Assembly: GCF_020687205.1 (NCBI RefSeq) | Contig: NZ_JAJEQE010000018.1 | Span: 1-50,996, forward strand | Direction: 5' to 3' | DNA length: 50,996 nucleotides | From: Hominisplanchenecus faecis | GTDB lineage: Bacteria; Bacillota; Clostridia; Lachnospirales; Lachnospiraceae | Shown here: piece by piece, positions 34,804 to 43,712 of the stretch | Numbering within the stretch: the stretch's first letter is position 1 | How the letters are laid out: every line of letters begins with the position of its first letter | Notes under the pieces: generated by a model | Told to the model about the DNA's origin: nothing | Seen by the model: only the letters and a program-made list of their open reading frames with translations | Database searches by the model: none | Made by a program: the position numbers and the translations under genes

Positions 34804-35924
34804 GACAGCAGACAAATAAAACAGAAAATGGTAGGGCAAATCCGGAAACAATAAACTGGGATCCGCAGATTTATAATTATGCAGAAAGAACAGGAAATCT
34901 GAAAGCGGAGGCCGTCGGTGTGGTCAGCGGAGAAAAACATTTCCCGGTGTTTGAAGGACGGATGGTCTTTAAACCGCTCACAAAATCAAAGCCGCTCTCT
35001 ACGCCGTTGTTTGCCTATGCAGAAGTATTCTGGTCCTGGGTGATCGATGCCTATTTTATTCCGGCACCGCAGTATCAGCTTGCCCTTTGCAGAGGATATG
35101 AGGCAGAGTGCGGCAAATATTATGATTACGGGACCGTATCTCCGATGATCTACGAAGAAGGAGAGCATCTTTTAAATCTGCTTGAATTTTTCCGGGCGTA
35201 TCCGGATGACAAAGTTCAGATCGATGATTACTTAAATTACTGTCAGATGTTTTATGATTACACCGAAATTCTGGAAGCAGATTATTTTCAGAAAAACCGG
35301 GAGATCGCAGAAAATCTGGCAATGCAGATCCTGATCTCCGTCCTGAAAGGCGATCAGAATTATCATTATGAAAATATTGCATTTGTGTGCAATGCATCCG
35401 GACAGATCCTGAGGCTTGCACCGATGATCGACCACGAATTTTCCACCTATTTTATGTTTCCGGACAATATACAAAGACACACCTACTGGTTGGATGAACT
35501 GAAAAGATCCATCGAAGGAAAGTCCGTCCGGCCGGAAGAGTACAAAGATTTCCCAAATGAAAAAGAACGCAGGCTGATGGAAAAGAGTGCAACCTGCCTG
35601 TACCGAAATCTCATTTACATCAAAGAGCATTATCCGGAAGTCACAGCCACCTTTCTGGAAAACGTAAGCAGACTGAAACGCGATCTTTTGCAGAAACGAG
35701 AAAGCTTTTTTATTCAGAAAGCCAAAGATTATCCGGATTATGCCAACTCCGATGCCTACCTGATCGGAAAATCCAGATACAAAGACCACGACGAAGAAAA
35801 AGCAGCCGCTTACGAAAAACAGTATGGCAGAGAAGGAAAAGAAATATCCTTTGATCTTATGAACTGCCTGATCAATTATGAAGTGCAGGAGATCATAGAA
35901 CAGATGGAGAGGATATTGAGATAA
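34800..35924 (+). CDS. Uncharacterised protein, distantly HipA-kinase-like
   Basis: 374 residues, AAGGGG ribosome site 6 bases before ATG. No signal peptide or membrane segment. The segment LKGDQNYHYENIAFVCNASGQILRLAPMIDHEFS resembles the catalytic and metal-binding region of HipA-type kinases (D-x-H-x-x-N, then LAP-x-x-D-x-x-x-S), but the match is short and the rest is not recognised. The middle (LNYCQMFYDYTEILEADYFQKNREIAENL) and the end are helical. It overlaps the truncated cinA and is followed by a GIY-YIG gene. A kinase role is a guess. Confidence 0.5.
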   Translation: MRQQTNKTENGRANPETINWDPQIYNYAERTGNLKAEAVGVVSGEKHFPVFEGRMVFKPLTKSKPLSTPLFAYAEVFWSWVIDAYFIPAPQYQLALCRGYEAECGKYYDYGTVSPMIYEEGEHLLNLLEFFRAYPDDKVQIDDYLNYCQMFYDYTEILEADYFQKNREIAENLAMQILISVLKGDQNYHYENIAFVCNASGQILRLAPMIDHEFSTYFMFPDNIQRHTYWLDELKRSIEGKSVRPEEYKDFPNEKERRLMEKSATCLYRNLIYIKEHYPEVTATFLENVSRLKRDLLQKRESFFIQKAKDYPDYANSDAYLIGKSRYKDHDEEKAAAYEKQYGREGKEISFDLMNCLINYEVQEIIEQMERILR

Positions 35925-35958
35925 AGCGATTAAGAGAAAATAAGAAGGAAAAGAGAAT

Positions 35959-36717
35959 ATGGCATACGGAAAAGCAATCAAGATCCCAAGAACAGAAGTA
36001 CACAACTGCGACCGGGAAGATATGAAAGGGGCAGGTGTTTATTTTCTGTTCTGCCAGGAAGAGGACGGAGATGCCTCCGTATACATCGGTGAGGCAGAAA
36101 ATGTACTGGAAAGACTGAACCAGCATCTGAGAGATTATCAGACAGGGAAAGAAAAATATTACTGGAATACAGCGGTGATCTTTGTCGGAAGAGATTTGAA
36201 CAAAGCACTGATCCGTTATCTGGAAAATCGCCTGGTAGAAATCGCACGTGACAGTAAAAGTTATGTGGTCCTTACCAAAAATACCTATAAGAATACTGTG
36301 ATGAAAGAATCACAGGTCGCAGTGATGGAAGAATTTATCGAAAACGTAAAAATCCTGATCAGCACGCTTGGCTATAAAGTGCTGCTTCCGGCACCACAGG
36401 CAACAGACGATACCATTTATTTGTACTGCAAAGGATCCGGTGCAAATGCAAAAGGTTTTGTCAGTGCCGGAGGATTTACCGTGCTGAAGGATTCGATTGT
36501 TTCGGATCATATCGTTCCATCGTTGGAGACAAGAGGAAAAACATACTACAATCTGAGAAATAAGCTGGAAGCAGACGGTGTGATTTCAGAGAGAAAATTT
36601 GTCCGAAATTACGAGTTCAGTGCTCCGTCAGCCGCATCCGCAGTGATCCTCGGACATACCTCAAACGGAAATATGGACTGGAAAACAGCAGGCGGAGTGA
36701 GACTGAAAGATCTGTAA
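35959..36717 (+). CDS. GIY-YIG nuclease family protein with DUF4357-type C-terminus
   Basis: 252 residues. The GIY-YIG core is GVYFLFCQEEDGDASVYIGEAENVLERLNQH with the expected Tyr, Gly and Arg positions and ENRLVEIA supplying the Glu. The C-terminal ~90 residues (YCKGSGANAKGFVSAGGFTVLKDSIVS...RNKLEADGVI) match DUF4357. Proteins of this type are small endonucleases sometimes linked to defence or repair, but the role is unknown. Confidence 0.85.
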   Translation: MAYGKAIKIPRTEVHNCDREDMKGAGVYFLFCQEEDGDASVYIGEAENVLERLNQHLRDYQTGKEKYYWNTAVIFVGRDLNKALIRYLENRLVEIARDSKSYVVLTKNTYKNTVMKESQVAVMEEFIENVKILISTLGYKVLLPAPQATDDTIYLYCKGSGANAKGFVSAGGFTVLKDSIVSDHIVPSLETRGKTYYNLRNKLEADGVISERKFVRNYEFSAPSAASAVILGHTSNGNMDWKTAGGVRLKDL

Positions 36718-36852
36718 AGAGAATCCGTACAGTAAAGAAAAATAACAGAAAACGATCCGGAGACAGAAGAAAATAAAGTTACAGAAATCTGGATAAAAGA
36801 AGCGATTGGAAAGTTGAAAAAAATTACAGAAGAGAAAGAGAGCGTGAGATAA

Positions 36853-37563
36853 ATGAAAGTTTTAGTAATTCCGGATGTGCATCTGAAACCACAGATGTTC
36901 CGGCAGGCAGCAGATTTGATGGATACAGGGAAAGCAGATCGTGCGGTATGTTTGATGGATATTCTGGATGACTGGGACAGAGAATATGACATTGCACTTT
37001 ATGAAGAGACCTACGACGAAGCGATAAGGTTTGCTTTGGAATTTCTGGATACAGCATGGTGTTATGGCAATCATGACCTCAGTTACTTCTGGCATTGTCT
37101 GGAGAGTGGCTACAGTTCCATGGCATCCGCAACAGTACAGAGAAAGCTGCTGGAACTTCGCAGGACCGTTCCGGAAGATCATCCGATCCAATTTGTTCAG
37201 AAGATCGACAATGTACTGTTTTCCCATGGCGGCGTGCTGAATTATTTTGTTGAGGAATATGTCCCAAAATCCAAATACCACGATGTGGATGCGGTTGTGG
37301 AAGAAATCAATAAATTGGGACGAATAGAGATGTGGAACGATATGTCGCCTATCTGGCTGCGTCCGCAGCGACCAGGCATACGTTTGTATAAACCGCGGAA
37401 ACTGCTTCAGGTAGTAGGCCATACGCCGATGAATGAAATAACAAGAGAAAAAAATCTGATCAGTACAGATGTATTTTCCACCTACCGGGACGGCAGACCG
37501 ATCGGAACACAGGAGTTTTTATTGCTGGATACCGTGACCTGGGAGTATGTGGGGGTAAAATAG
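36853..37563 (+). CDS. Metallophosphoesterase (calcineurin-like)
   Basis: 236 residues. Motifs in order: VLVIPDVHLKP (D-x-H), CLMDILDDW in place of the usual GD-x-x-D-x-W, WCYGNHDLSYF (GNHD), VLFSHGGV (SHG) and VVGHTP (GHTP). The normal Gly before the second metal-binding Asp is Met here, while the Asp itself is kept. Substrate unknown; similar proteins include Ser/Thr phosphatases and nucleotidases. It is separated from the GIY-YIG gene by 135 bases. Confidence 0.85.
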   Translation: MKVLVIPDVHLKPQMFRQAADLMDTGKADRAVCLMDILDDWDREYDIALYEETYDEAIRFALEFLDTAWCYGNHDLSYFWHCLESGYSSMASATVQRKLLELRRTVPEDHPIQFVQKIDNVLFSHGGVLNYFVEEYVPKSKYHDVDAVVEEINKLGRIEMWNDMSPIWLRPQRPGIRLYKPRKLLQVVGHTPMNEITREKNLISTDVFSTYRDGRPIGTQEFLLLDTVTWEYVGVK

Positions 37564-37647
37564 AAATATGGAATGAGTTGACTGACAAATGAAAAACCTT
37601 ATATTTGTTTCTTGACTCAGAAAATTAGATGAGGGTAGAAATGACTG

Positions 37648-37846
37648 ATGACTGATGAAACATTAAAATATTATGACCAGAATGCAGATGCCTTTGTACA
37701 GGGTACGATTTCAGTGATATACAGGAACGTTTTCAGTGTGCATTGCATGGAAACAGCGTATTGGATTTTGGCTGCGGATCAGGAAGGGATACAAAAAAAT
37801 TTGAAGATCTGAATTTACAGAAAAAATTTCACACCGTCGAAAAGTG
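37648..37846 (+). pseudogene. Remnant of a class I SAM-dependent methyltransferase gene
   Basis: ATG 37648 begins MTDETLKYYDQNADAFVQGT. After one frameshift the text continues with FSDIQERFQCALHGNSVLDFGCGSGRDTKKFE, the SAM-binding motif I (DFGCGSGRDT), and stops at 37844. The rest of the ~200-residue family is absent. Confidence 0.7.
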
Positions 37847-38111
37847 ACTTCATGATGATTGCTATATATACCGAAATGGAATATATATGCGGCGGATGCA
37901 ATTTGTGGAGAAGAATATTTTTACAAGAAAATCAAACTTTTTATGACAAAACAGAATCGGAAAATGGATAGGAAGCCCCGAGATGATGTCAAATATCTGA
38001 AAAATCAATCTTTTAAGATATAACAAAAAGGAATATGTGTTTCGTTGACAAAATATAAAAAAGGTGTGAATATAAAACTATATGTTCATATAGTCGGCGT
38101 TTAAGCCGCAG
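37847..38111. other. Gene-free stretch before the riboswitch
   Basis: AT-rich DNA with no open frame of note; it may contain further decayed methyltransferase sequence. The riboswitch promoter region is at its right end. Confidence 0.4.
38045..38076 (+). promoter_or_regulatory. Probable promoter of the cobalamin-riboswitch operon
   Basis: TTGACA (38045-38050) is a perfect -35. The -10 is either GAATAT at a 17-base spacing or TATAAA at 20 bases (38071-38076). It stands 60 bases before the aptamer. Confidence 0.5.
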
Positions 38112-38267
38112 AAAATAAGTTCGAATATACATTCGATGAAAAGGGAATCCGGTGAGAGTCCGGAACGATCCCGTCACTGTGATAGCTGGTTCAGAGCGGA
38201 TACCACTGGAAATTTTTGGGAAGGTGCTTTGGGTGTGAATGCTGAAGTCAGGAGACCTGCTTATTTT
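38112..38267 (+). ncRNA. Cobalamin (B12) riboswitch aptamer
   Basis: The conserved core is present in order: AAGGGAA, CCGGTGAGAGTCCGG hairpin, CCCGTCACTGT, CCACTGG, GGGAAGG, and the B12 box AATGCTGAAGTCAGGAGACCTGC (38238-38260). The closing stem P1 pairs AAAATAAG (38112-38119) with CTTATTTT (38260-38267) perfectly. It is the adenosylcobalamin-type architecture. It should shut off the downstream transporter operon when corrinoid is plentiful. Confidence 0.95.
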
Positions 38268-38363
38268 TTGTCACAGAGAATTCTTGCGGAAGACGAGAAA
38301 TTCTTACCTGAAAAATTCCATGTTATATTTATGGGAATAGTATACCTGCTGAGGGGTGAGAAT

Positions 38364-38391
38364 AAAGTCGGATGTATATCCGGCTTTTTTT
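38364..38391 (+). terminator. Riboswitch-linked terminator
   Basis: AAAGTCGGAT (38364-38373) pairs with ATCCGGCTTT (38378-38387) and is followed by T residues, about 100 bases after the aptamer and 54 bases before the first start codon. It is the expected expression platform for transcriptional control. Confidence 0.88.
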
Positions 38392-38444
38392 GCACGGAAT
38401 TTTATCTTAGTCGGAGCAGATGAAAGGAGAAAGGATAAAAAATT

Positions 38445-40064
38445 ATGAGAAACAAAAAGAAATGTATCAGTTTAACTCTTGCAGCAGTACTTTTACTGAC
38501 GGGCTGCGGCGGTGGAACTTCCAATAACAACAGCAGCGATACTTCTGCCGCAAACAGCAGCAGCGACACTTCCGCGGCAAGCACCGGAGATAAGAAAGTA
38601 CTTACTTTCGGATGTCAGATGTATACCGATGGTATTGTAAATACCGTTACGGATGAGAATGGCGGATGGAACGCTATGCGTTACGGTATCACCGAGGGTC
38701 TGTTCAAATTCAACGACAGCATGGAAGTTGAGCCATGGCTGGCAGAGAGTTATACGGTAAATGACGAGCATACCGAGTGGGTCATCACTCTGAAAGACGG
38801 TATCAAATTCTCTGATGGCTGCGATCTGACTCCGACAAAAGTAAAAGAGTATTTTGAGTATCTGAAAGAGATGGGACCGAGTGGTTCTGCAAAACCTCAG
38901 AAATATCTGGAGTTTGAGGCAACGGTAACTGCTGATGATGAGGCAAACACTCTGACCATCCAGACCACTCAGCCGTATGCAAACCTTCCGGGACAGCTGG
39001 CACATCCGACCATGGGAATTGTTGATGTGGCAGATACCGAAAACTTTGATAATGGTACGATCGGAACAGGTCCGTACATGATCGATACCTTTAATGGCGT
39101 AGGTGTTGGATACGATCTGGTGGCGAACCCGAACTACCGTGAGGAAGTTCCGTATGATGAAGTAAAACTGATGTACATGGGTGATGCTTCTGCCAAGACC
39201 ATGGCTCTGCAGAGCGGACAGGTTGATCTGGTAGAGAACATCACCAACGTATCGGATATTCAGGATTTCAAAGACAACCCTGATTTCACCGTAGACATCG
39301 CTTCCGGTGTTCGCTGTGGTTTCAGCTGGATGAATTTTGACGGTGTTCTTGGCAATAAGACTCTGCGTCAGGCAATCCTGATGGCGATTGATTATGACAC
39401 CATCTGTCATTCCAAGACGATCGGAGATCTGTATACGCCGGGATTCTCCGTACTGCCGTCTACGTTAAATTATGGATACGACAAACTGAACAACCCATAT
39501 ACCTATGATCCGGAAGGTGCGAAAAAGCTCCTTGACGATGCCGGTATCGTAGATACGGACGGAGACGGAATCCGTGAGATCGACGGAGAAAACATCAACC
39601 TGCACTACGTTTCTTATGAGAACCGTCTGCTGAATGATTTCTCCAATGCACATATCCAGTATCTGGCAGAGATCGGTATCGGATGCACCGCAGATTACGG
39701 CAGTTCCGATGACCAGTGGAGCAAACTTGCTGCCGGAGACTATGATTTCAACAATAATAACTGGATCACCGTAGGTACCGGAGACCCATATGCATACATG
39801 GCAAACTGGGCAACGGACACTACTTACTGCGGATATTCCAATCCGGAATATGATAAGCTGTTTGAACAGCTGAAGAGCGAGATGGATGAGGACAAGCGTG
39901 CAGATCTGATTTTCCAGATGCAGCAGATCCTGGTAGATGATGCAGCTGTTCTGATCGACGGTTACTACAACTCTTCCATGATCTACTCTAAAAATGTGGG
40001 AAATGCACATATCCATACTGCAGACTATTACTGGCTGACCACCGAGATTACCCCGGCTCAGTAA
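38445..40064 (+). CDS. ABC transporter substrate-binding lipoprotein (Opp/Nik family 5)
   Basis: 539 residues; AAGGAGAAAGGA site before ATG 38445. Lipoprotein signal LLLTGC with cysteine near residue 21, a Ser/Asn/Thr-rich spacer, then the family 5 fold: MRYGITEGLFKFNDSMEVEPWLAESY, WVITLKDGIKFSDGCDLTPTKVKEYFEY, TIGTGPYMI, LRQAILMAIDYDTI. The family transports peptides, nickel, cobalt or other chelates. First gene after the B12 riboswitch, so the ligand is probably related to corrinoid or cobalt supply rather than peptides, but this is inference. Confidence 0.88.
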   Translation: MRNKKKCISLTLAAVLLLTGCGGGTSNNNSSDTSAANSSSDTSAASTGDKKVLTFGCQMYTDGIVNTVTDENGGWNAMRYGITEGLFKFNDSMEVEPWLAESYTVNDEHTEWVITLKDGIKFSDGCDLTPTKVKEYFEYLKEMGPSGSAKPQKYLEFEATVTADDEANTLTIQTTQPYANLPGQLAHPTMGIVDVADTENFDNGTIGTGPYMIDTFNGVGVGYDLVANPNYREEVPYDEVKLMYMGDASAKTMALQSGQVDLVENITNVSDIQDFKDNPDFTVDIASGVRCGFSWMNFDGVLGNKTLRQAILMAIDYDTICHSKTIGDLYTPGFSVLPSTLNYGYDKLNNPYTYDPEGAKKLLDDAGIVDTDGDGIREIDGENINLHYVSYENRLLNDFSNAHIQYLAEIGIGCTADYGSSDDQWSKLAAGDYDFNNNNWITVGTGDPYAYMANWATDTTYCGYSNPEYDKLFEQLKSEMDEDKRADLIFQMQQILVDDAAVLIDGYYNSSMIYSKNVGNAHIHTADYYWLTTEITPAQ

Positions 40065-40078
40065 GTTTAAGAACTGAT

Positions 40079-40118
40079 TACCCCCATCCGTGCCCCTTAC
40101 GGCGGCAGTGTGGGGGTA
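40079..40118 (+). terminator. Hairpin between binding protein and permease genes
   Basis: TACCCCCA (40079-40086) pairs with TGGGGGTA (40111-40118); an inner CCGT/ACGG stem forms in the loop. Without a T-run it is more likely an mRNA-stabilising or partial attenuation element that keeps the binding protein in excess. Confidence 0.6.
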
Positions 40119-40177
40119 TTTCCGCACGTAGGGGTTCATGCGTTTGGCTTGAATTTTAACAGAAAGGAGCTATTGTT

Positions 40178-41116
40178 TTGAATAAGAAACAGATTCTTCG
40201 CCGAATCTTTCAGATTGTGATCGTGCTGATCGGTATCAGTTTCGTGACGTTTTTGCTGACCTACCTGTCTCCGGGAGATCCGGTTCGTAACATGTTTTCC
40301 GCTACCGGTGTCATGCCGACAGAAGAGCTGGTACAGCAGACCAGAGACGAGATGGGTCTGAATGATCCGTTTTTCACCCAGTATTTCCGCTGGCTGTTTA
40401 ACTGTCTGCATGGCAATTTTGGAAAATCCTACAGCTTGAACAAACCGGTTGTAGAGCTGCTGGCAGCCCGTGTAATTCCGACGCTGAAACTGACACTGAT
40501 GTCATTGATCCTGATGTTGGTTATATCCGTGCCGCTTGGCGTTGCTTCTGCATTGCATAAAGATGGAATTATCGATTATATTTGCCGTGCGGTAACCTTC
40601 GTTGGATGTGCCATGCCAAACTTCTGGGTAGGTCTTCTTCTGATGCTGCTTTTGTGTGTAAAGATTCAGATTTTCCCGGTTATCGCTTCCGGCGGTGACT
40701 TCAAGAGTCTGTTTTTGCCGGCACTGACGCTGGCCATTGCAATGGCATCCAAATATACAAGACAGGTCCGGACAGCAGTTCTGGAGGAACTGAGTCAGGA
40801 CTATGTCATCGGTGCAGAAGCCAGAGGTGTAAAACGTTCTACCATCATCTGGAAAAATGTATTTCCGAATGCATTGCTTCCGCTGATTACGATGCTTGGT
40901 CTGTCCATCGGAAGTCTTCTTGGCGGTACCAGTGTTGTAGAGGTAATTTTCTCTTATCCTGGACTTGGAAATCTGGCCGTTACTGCCATTACTTCCAGTG
41001 ATTATAACCTGATTCAGGGTTATGTGCTCTGGATGGCGTTGATTTATATGGTCATTAACCTGATTGTGGATGCATCCTATGTTTATATTGATCCGCGGAT
41101 GAGATTGAAGAGGTGA
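40178..41116 (+). CDS. ABC transporter permease (OppB/NikB-like)
   Basis: 312 residues from TTG 40178, chosen because GAAAGGAGC lies 8 bases upstream. Six membrane helices; the N-terminal IFQIVIVLIGISFVTFLLTYLSPGDPV is typical of DppB/NikB; the EAA loop is EARGVKRSTIIWKNVFPNALLPLIT. Forms the channel with the next gene, only 4 bases away. Confidence 0.92.
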   Translation: MNKKQILRRIFQIVIVLIGISFVTFLLTYLSPGDPVRNMFSATGVMPTEELVQQTRDEMGLNDPFFTQYFRWLFNCLHGNFGKSYSLNKPVVELLAARVIPTLKLTLMSLILMLVISVPLGVASALHKDGIIDYICRAVTFVGCAMPNFWVGLLLMLLLCVKIQIFPVIASGGDFKSLFLPALTLAIAMASKYTRQVRTAVLEELSQDYVIGAEARGVKRSTIIWKNVFPNALLPLITMLGLSIGSLLGGTSVVEVIFSYPGLGNLAVTAITSSDYNLIQGYVLWMALIYMVINLIVDASYVYIDPRMRLKR

Positions 41117-41120
41117 GAAC

Positions 41121-41951
41121 ATGAAAAAGACGTTAAAATTTATGAAAGAACATAAGCAGTTTACCTTTTTTGGGATTCTTGCCGTTCTGATCATCCTGGC
41201 AGCTGTTTTTGCACCGGTACTGACAGGAGGCGTTGATCCGCTGAAAGGATCTCTTACAGAAGCACTGGAAGCACCGAGTAAAGAGCATATTTTCGGAACG
41301 GACAAAATGGGCCGTGATATTTATGCACGTGTTATTTACGGAGCACGTGCTTCCCTGACTTCTACGTTTGGCGTGGTTATCCTGATCTTCCTGGTAGGAA
41401 GTGTAGTAGGTGTTATTGCCGGGTATTTTGGCGGTAAGATTGATGCGATTCTCATGCGTATTGCAGATATGATGCTGGCATTCCCGGGATTGGTTCTTGC
41501 TCTGGCCGTTGCAGGTATCATGGGTGCAAGTATCCGAAATGCCATTATTGCGATCGTGGCCGTTAACTGGACAAAATATGCCCGTCTGGCACGAAGTCTG
41601 GTCATGAAGATCCGTGACCGTGACTATGTGGCAGCGGCAGTTGTGACAGGTTCGAAAACACCGTATATGCTGCTTCGTTATATGCTTCCGAACGCACTGC
41701 CGACGCTGATCATTACAGCGGCTACGGATGTTGGTGGTATGATGCTGGAGATCGCAGCTCTGTCTTTCCTCGGATTTGGTGCAAAGCCGCCGACACCGGA
41801 ATGGGGCTATATGCTGAATGAAGGACGTGCCTGCATGCAGTCTGCACCGTGGATGATGCTCTATCCGGGACTTGCTATTTTCCTGGTCGTTGTTGTATTT
41901 AATATGCTGGGAGATTCCATCCGGGATATCCTGGATCCGAGAGATGAGTAA
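41121..41951 (+). CDS. ABC transporter permease (OppC/NikC-like)
   Basis: 276 residues: a short N-terminal helix, HIFGTDKMGRDIYARVIYGARASL and the EAA loop AAVVTGSKTPYMLLRYMLPNALPTLII, LSFLGFGAKPPTPEWGYMLNEGR and a C-terminal GDSIRDILDPR. Standard DppC/NikC form. Partner of the preceding permease. Confidence 0.93.
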   Translation: MKKTLKFMKEHKQFTFFGILAVLIILAAVFAPVLTGGVDPLKGSLTEALEAPSKEHIFGTDKMGRDIYARVIYGARASLTSTFGVVILIFLVGSVVGVIAGYFGGKIDAILMRIADMMLAFPGLVLALAVAGIMGASIRNAIIAIVAVNWTKYARLARSLVMKIRDRDYVAAAVVTGSKTPYMLLRYMLPNALPTLIITAATDVGGMMLEIAALSFLGFGAKPPTPEWGYMLNEGRACMQSAPWMMLYPGLAIFLVVVVFNMLGDSIRDILDPRDE

Positions 41952-41963
41952 GGAGGCAGGAAG

Positions 41964-42746
41964 ATGCTGAAAATTGATAATATTACAATCGCTTATAAAG
42001 ACGTTCCTACCGTTGTGGATTTCAGTCTCGATATGGCCGGGGGTCAGATCGTCAGTCTGGTAGGAGAGAGCGGAAGCGGCAAGACTACTGTGATCCGTGC
42101 GGTTCTCGGACTTCTTGCCGGAGGCGGTAAAGTAACCAGAGGAGATATCCTTTTTAATGGGAAATCTCTCCTTAAGAATACACAGGAGCAGTGGAGGAAT
42201 CTGCGAGGCAGTGAAATCTCCATGATTTTTCAGGACAGTGGTGCCATGATGAACCCGACCAGGAAAATCGGTGCGGTCTTTACTGAATATCTTCAGACTC
42301 ACGAGAAGATTTCGAAAAAGGATGCATGGGCAAAAGGAGAGGAAATGCTTGAAAAGATGCGTCTTCCAAGTCCGGATAATATTATGAGATCCTATCCGTT
42401 CCAGTTATCCGGCGGTATGCGTCAGCGTGTAGGTATTGCTATGGGAATGACCTATCAGCCGAAGCTTCTGCTGGCGGATGAGCCGACGAGTGCACTTGAT
42501 GTAACGACTCAGGCACAGATCGTACGTCAGATGATGGAACTGAGGGATGATTACGGAACCGGTATTATTGTTGTTACCCACAACCTGGGTGTGGCAGCTT
42601 ATATGTCTGACTACATCGTGGTTATGAAAGACGGTCATATTGAAGATCAGGGTGACCGCGACCATATCCTGCATCACTCGGAAAATGATTATACCCGCAG
42701 ACTGTTAAGTGCGGTACCTTCTATGGGAGGGGAATCTTATGTTTGA
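41964..42746 (+). CDS. ABC transporter ATP-binding protein (OppD/NikD-like)
   Basis: 260 residues: Walker A GESGSGKTT, Q-loop MIFQDSGAMMNPTRKIG, signature LSGGMRQRV, Walker B LLLADEPTSALDVT, switch THN. It is shorter than OppD because it lacks the C-terminal oligopeptide extension, a feature more like NikD. AAGGAGG-type site precedes it. Confidence 0.93.
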   Translation: MLKIDNITIAYKDVPTVVDFSLDMAGGQIVSLVGESGSGKTTVIRAVLGLLAGGGKVTRGDILFNGKSLLKNTQEQWRNLRGSEISMIFQDSGAMMNPTRKIGAVFTEYLQTHEKISKKDAWAKGEEMLEKMRLPSPDNIMRSYPFQLSGGMRQRVGIAMGMTYQPKLLLADEPTSALDVTTQAQIVRQMMELRDDYGTGIIVVTHNLGVAAYMSDYIVVMKDGHIEDQGDRDHILHHSENDYTRRLLSAVPSMGGESYV

Positions 42747-43710
42747 ACATGATGAAGTTGTTCTGGAAGCGAAGCATGTTACCCGCCGTTTCCCGGCGTC
42801 CGGCGGACGTACTTTGGTTGCCAATGATGATATTAATCTGAAATTTTACAAAGGAAAGACACTGGGACTGGTAGGTGAATCCGGCTGCGGTAAATCTACG
42901 TTTATGCGATTTCTGGTATCACTGGATACTCCTTCCGAGGGAGAGATCCTTTACCGCGGCAAGGATATTACCAAACTGAAGGGGGAAGAACTGCGTCAGA
43001 ACCGTCAGAATATCCAGATGGTATTTCAGGATCCGACCTCTTCTTTCAACCCGAAAATGAAGATCCGTGATATTGTATGCGAACCTCTTATGAACTTTAA
43101 CCGTATCAGGAAGAGTGAGAAGGATGCAGCCTGCCGCCGTCTTCTGGAAATGGTAGAGCTGCCGGGAGATTTTGCAGACCGTTATCCGCACAATATGTCC
43201 GGCGGACAGCGTCAGCGTGTAGCCATCGCCCGTGCTCTGGCTCTGGAACCGGAGATTCTGATTCTTGATGAGGCAACTTCTGCACTGGATGTATCTGTAC
43301 AGCAGACGATCATTGAACTGATCGTAAAACTTCAGAAAGAAAAAAATATTACCATCGGTTTTATCTGCCATGATATTTCACTGATCCAGTCCTGTGCACA
43401 TGAAGTGGCAGTTATGTATCTGGGAAATGTAGTGGAAGTGCTCCCTGCAAAAAATCTGTCAGAACATGCCGTACATCCGTATACGAGAGCACTGATCGGC
43501 TCCATTTTTGATATCGGCATGGATTTTGGCAAACCGATTGAAGAGATCAAGGGCGAGGCACCAAGCCCGCTGGATGTGCCGGCAGGCTGCCCGTTTCGGG
43601 GACGTTGTCCGAAAGCAACCGAAAAATGTGCGGCGGAAAAACCGAAACTCCATCAGATCGGAGCAGATCACGAAGTGGCCTGTCATCTGTTTGATAAGGA
43701 GGATAAATAA
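42739..43710 (+). CDS. ABC transporter ATP-binding protein (OppF/NikE-like)
   Basis: 323 residues from ATG 42739, overlapping the previous gene by 8 bases (an upstream in-frame start is buried in that gene). Walker A GESGCGKST, MVFQDPTSSFNPKM, MSGGQRQRV, ILILDEATSALDVS, switch CHD (the usual His and Asp). It keeps the C-terminal oligo/dipeptide extension with clustered cysteines: CPFRGRCPKATEKC, common in the OppF/DppF branch. Confidence 0.93.
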   Translation: MFEHDEVVLEAKHVTRRFPASGGRTLVANDDINLKFYKGKTLGLVGESGCGKSTFMRFLVSLDTPSEGEILYRGKDITKLKGEELRQNRQNIQMVFQDPTSSFNPKMKIRDIVCEPLMNFNRIRKSEKDAACRRLLEMVELPGDFADRYPHNMSGGQRQRVAIARALALEPEILILDEATSALDVSVQQTIIELIVKLQKEKNITIGFICHDISLIQSCAHEVAVMYLGNVVEVLPAKNLSEHAVHPYTRALIGSIFDIGMDFGKPIEEIKGEAPSPLDVPAGCPFRGRCPKATEKCAAEKPKLHQIGADHEVACHLFDKEDK

Positions 43711-43712
43711 CG

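Noticed and set aside
38136-38423. A 95-residue open frame across the region before the binding protein gene
   Set aside because: It lies inside the B12 riboswitch aptamer and its terminator; the RNA structure explains the sequence and the frame has no protein-like features.
41133-42302. A 389-residue minus-strand open frame opposite the ABC permease and ATPase genes
   Set aside because: It is antisense to well-recognised genes, and is rich in Arg, His, Cys and Asn without any domain pattern.
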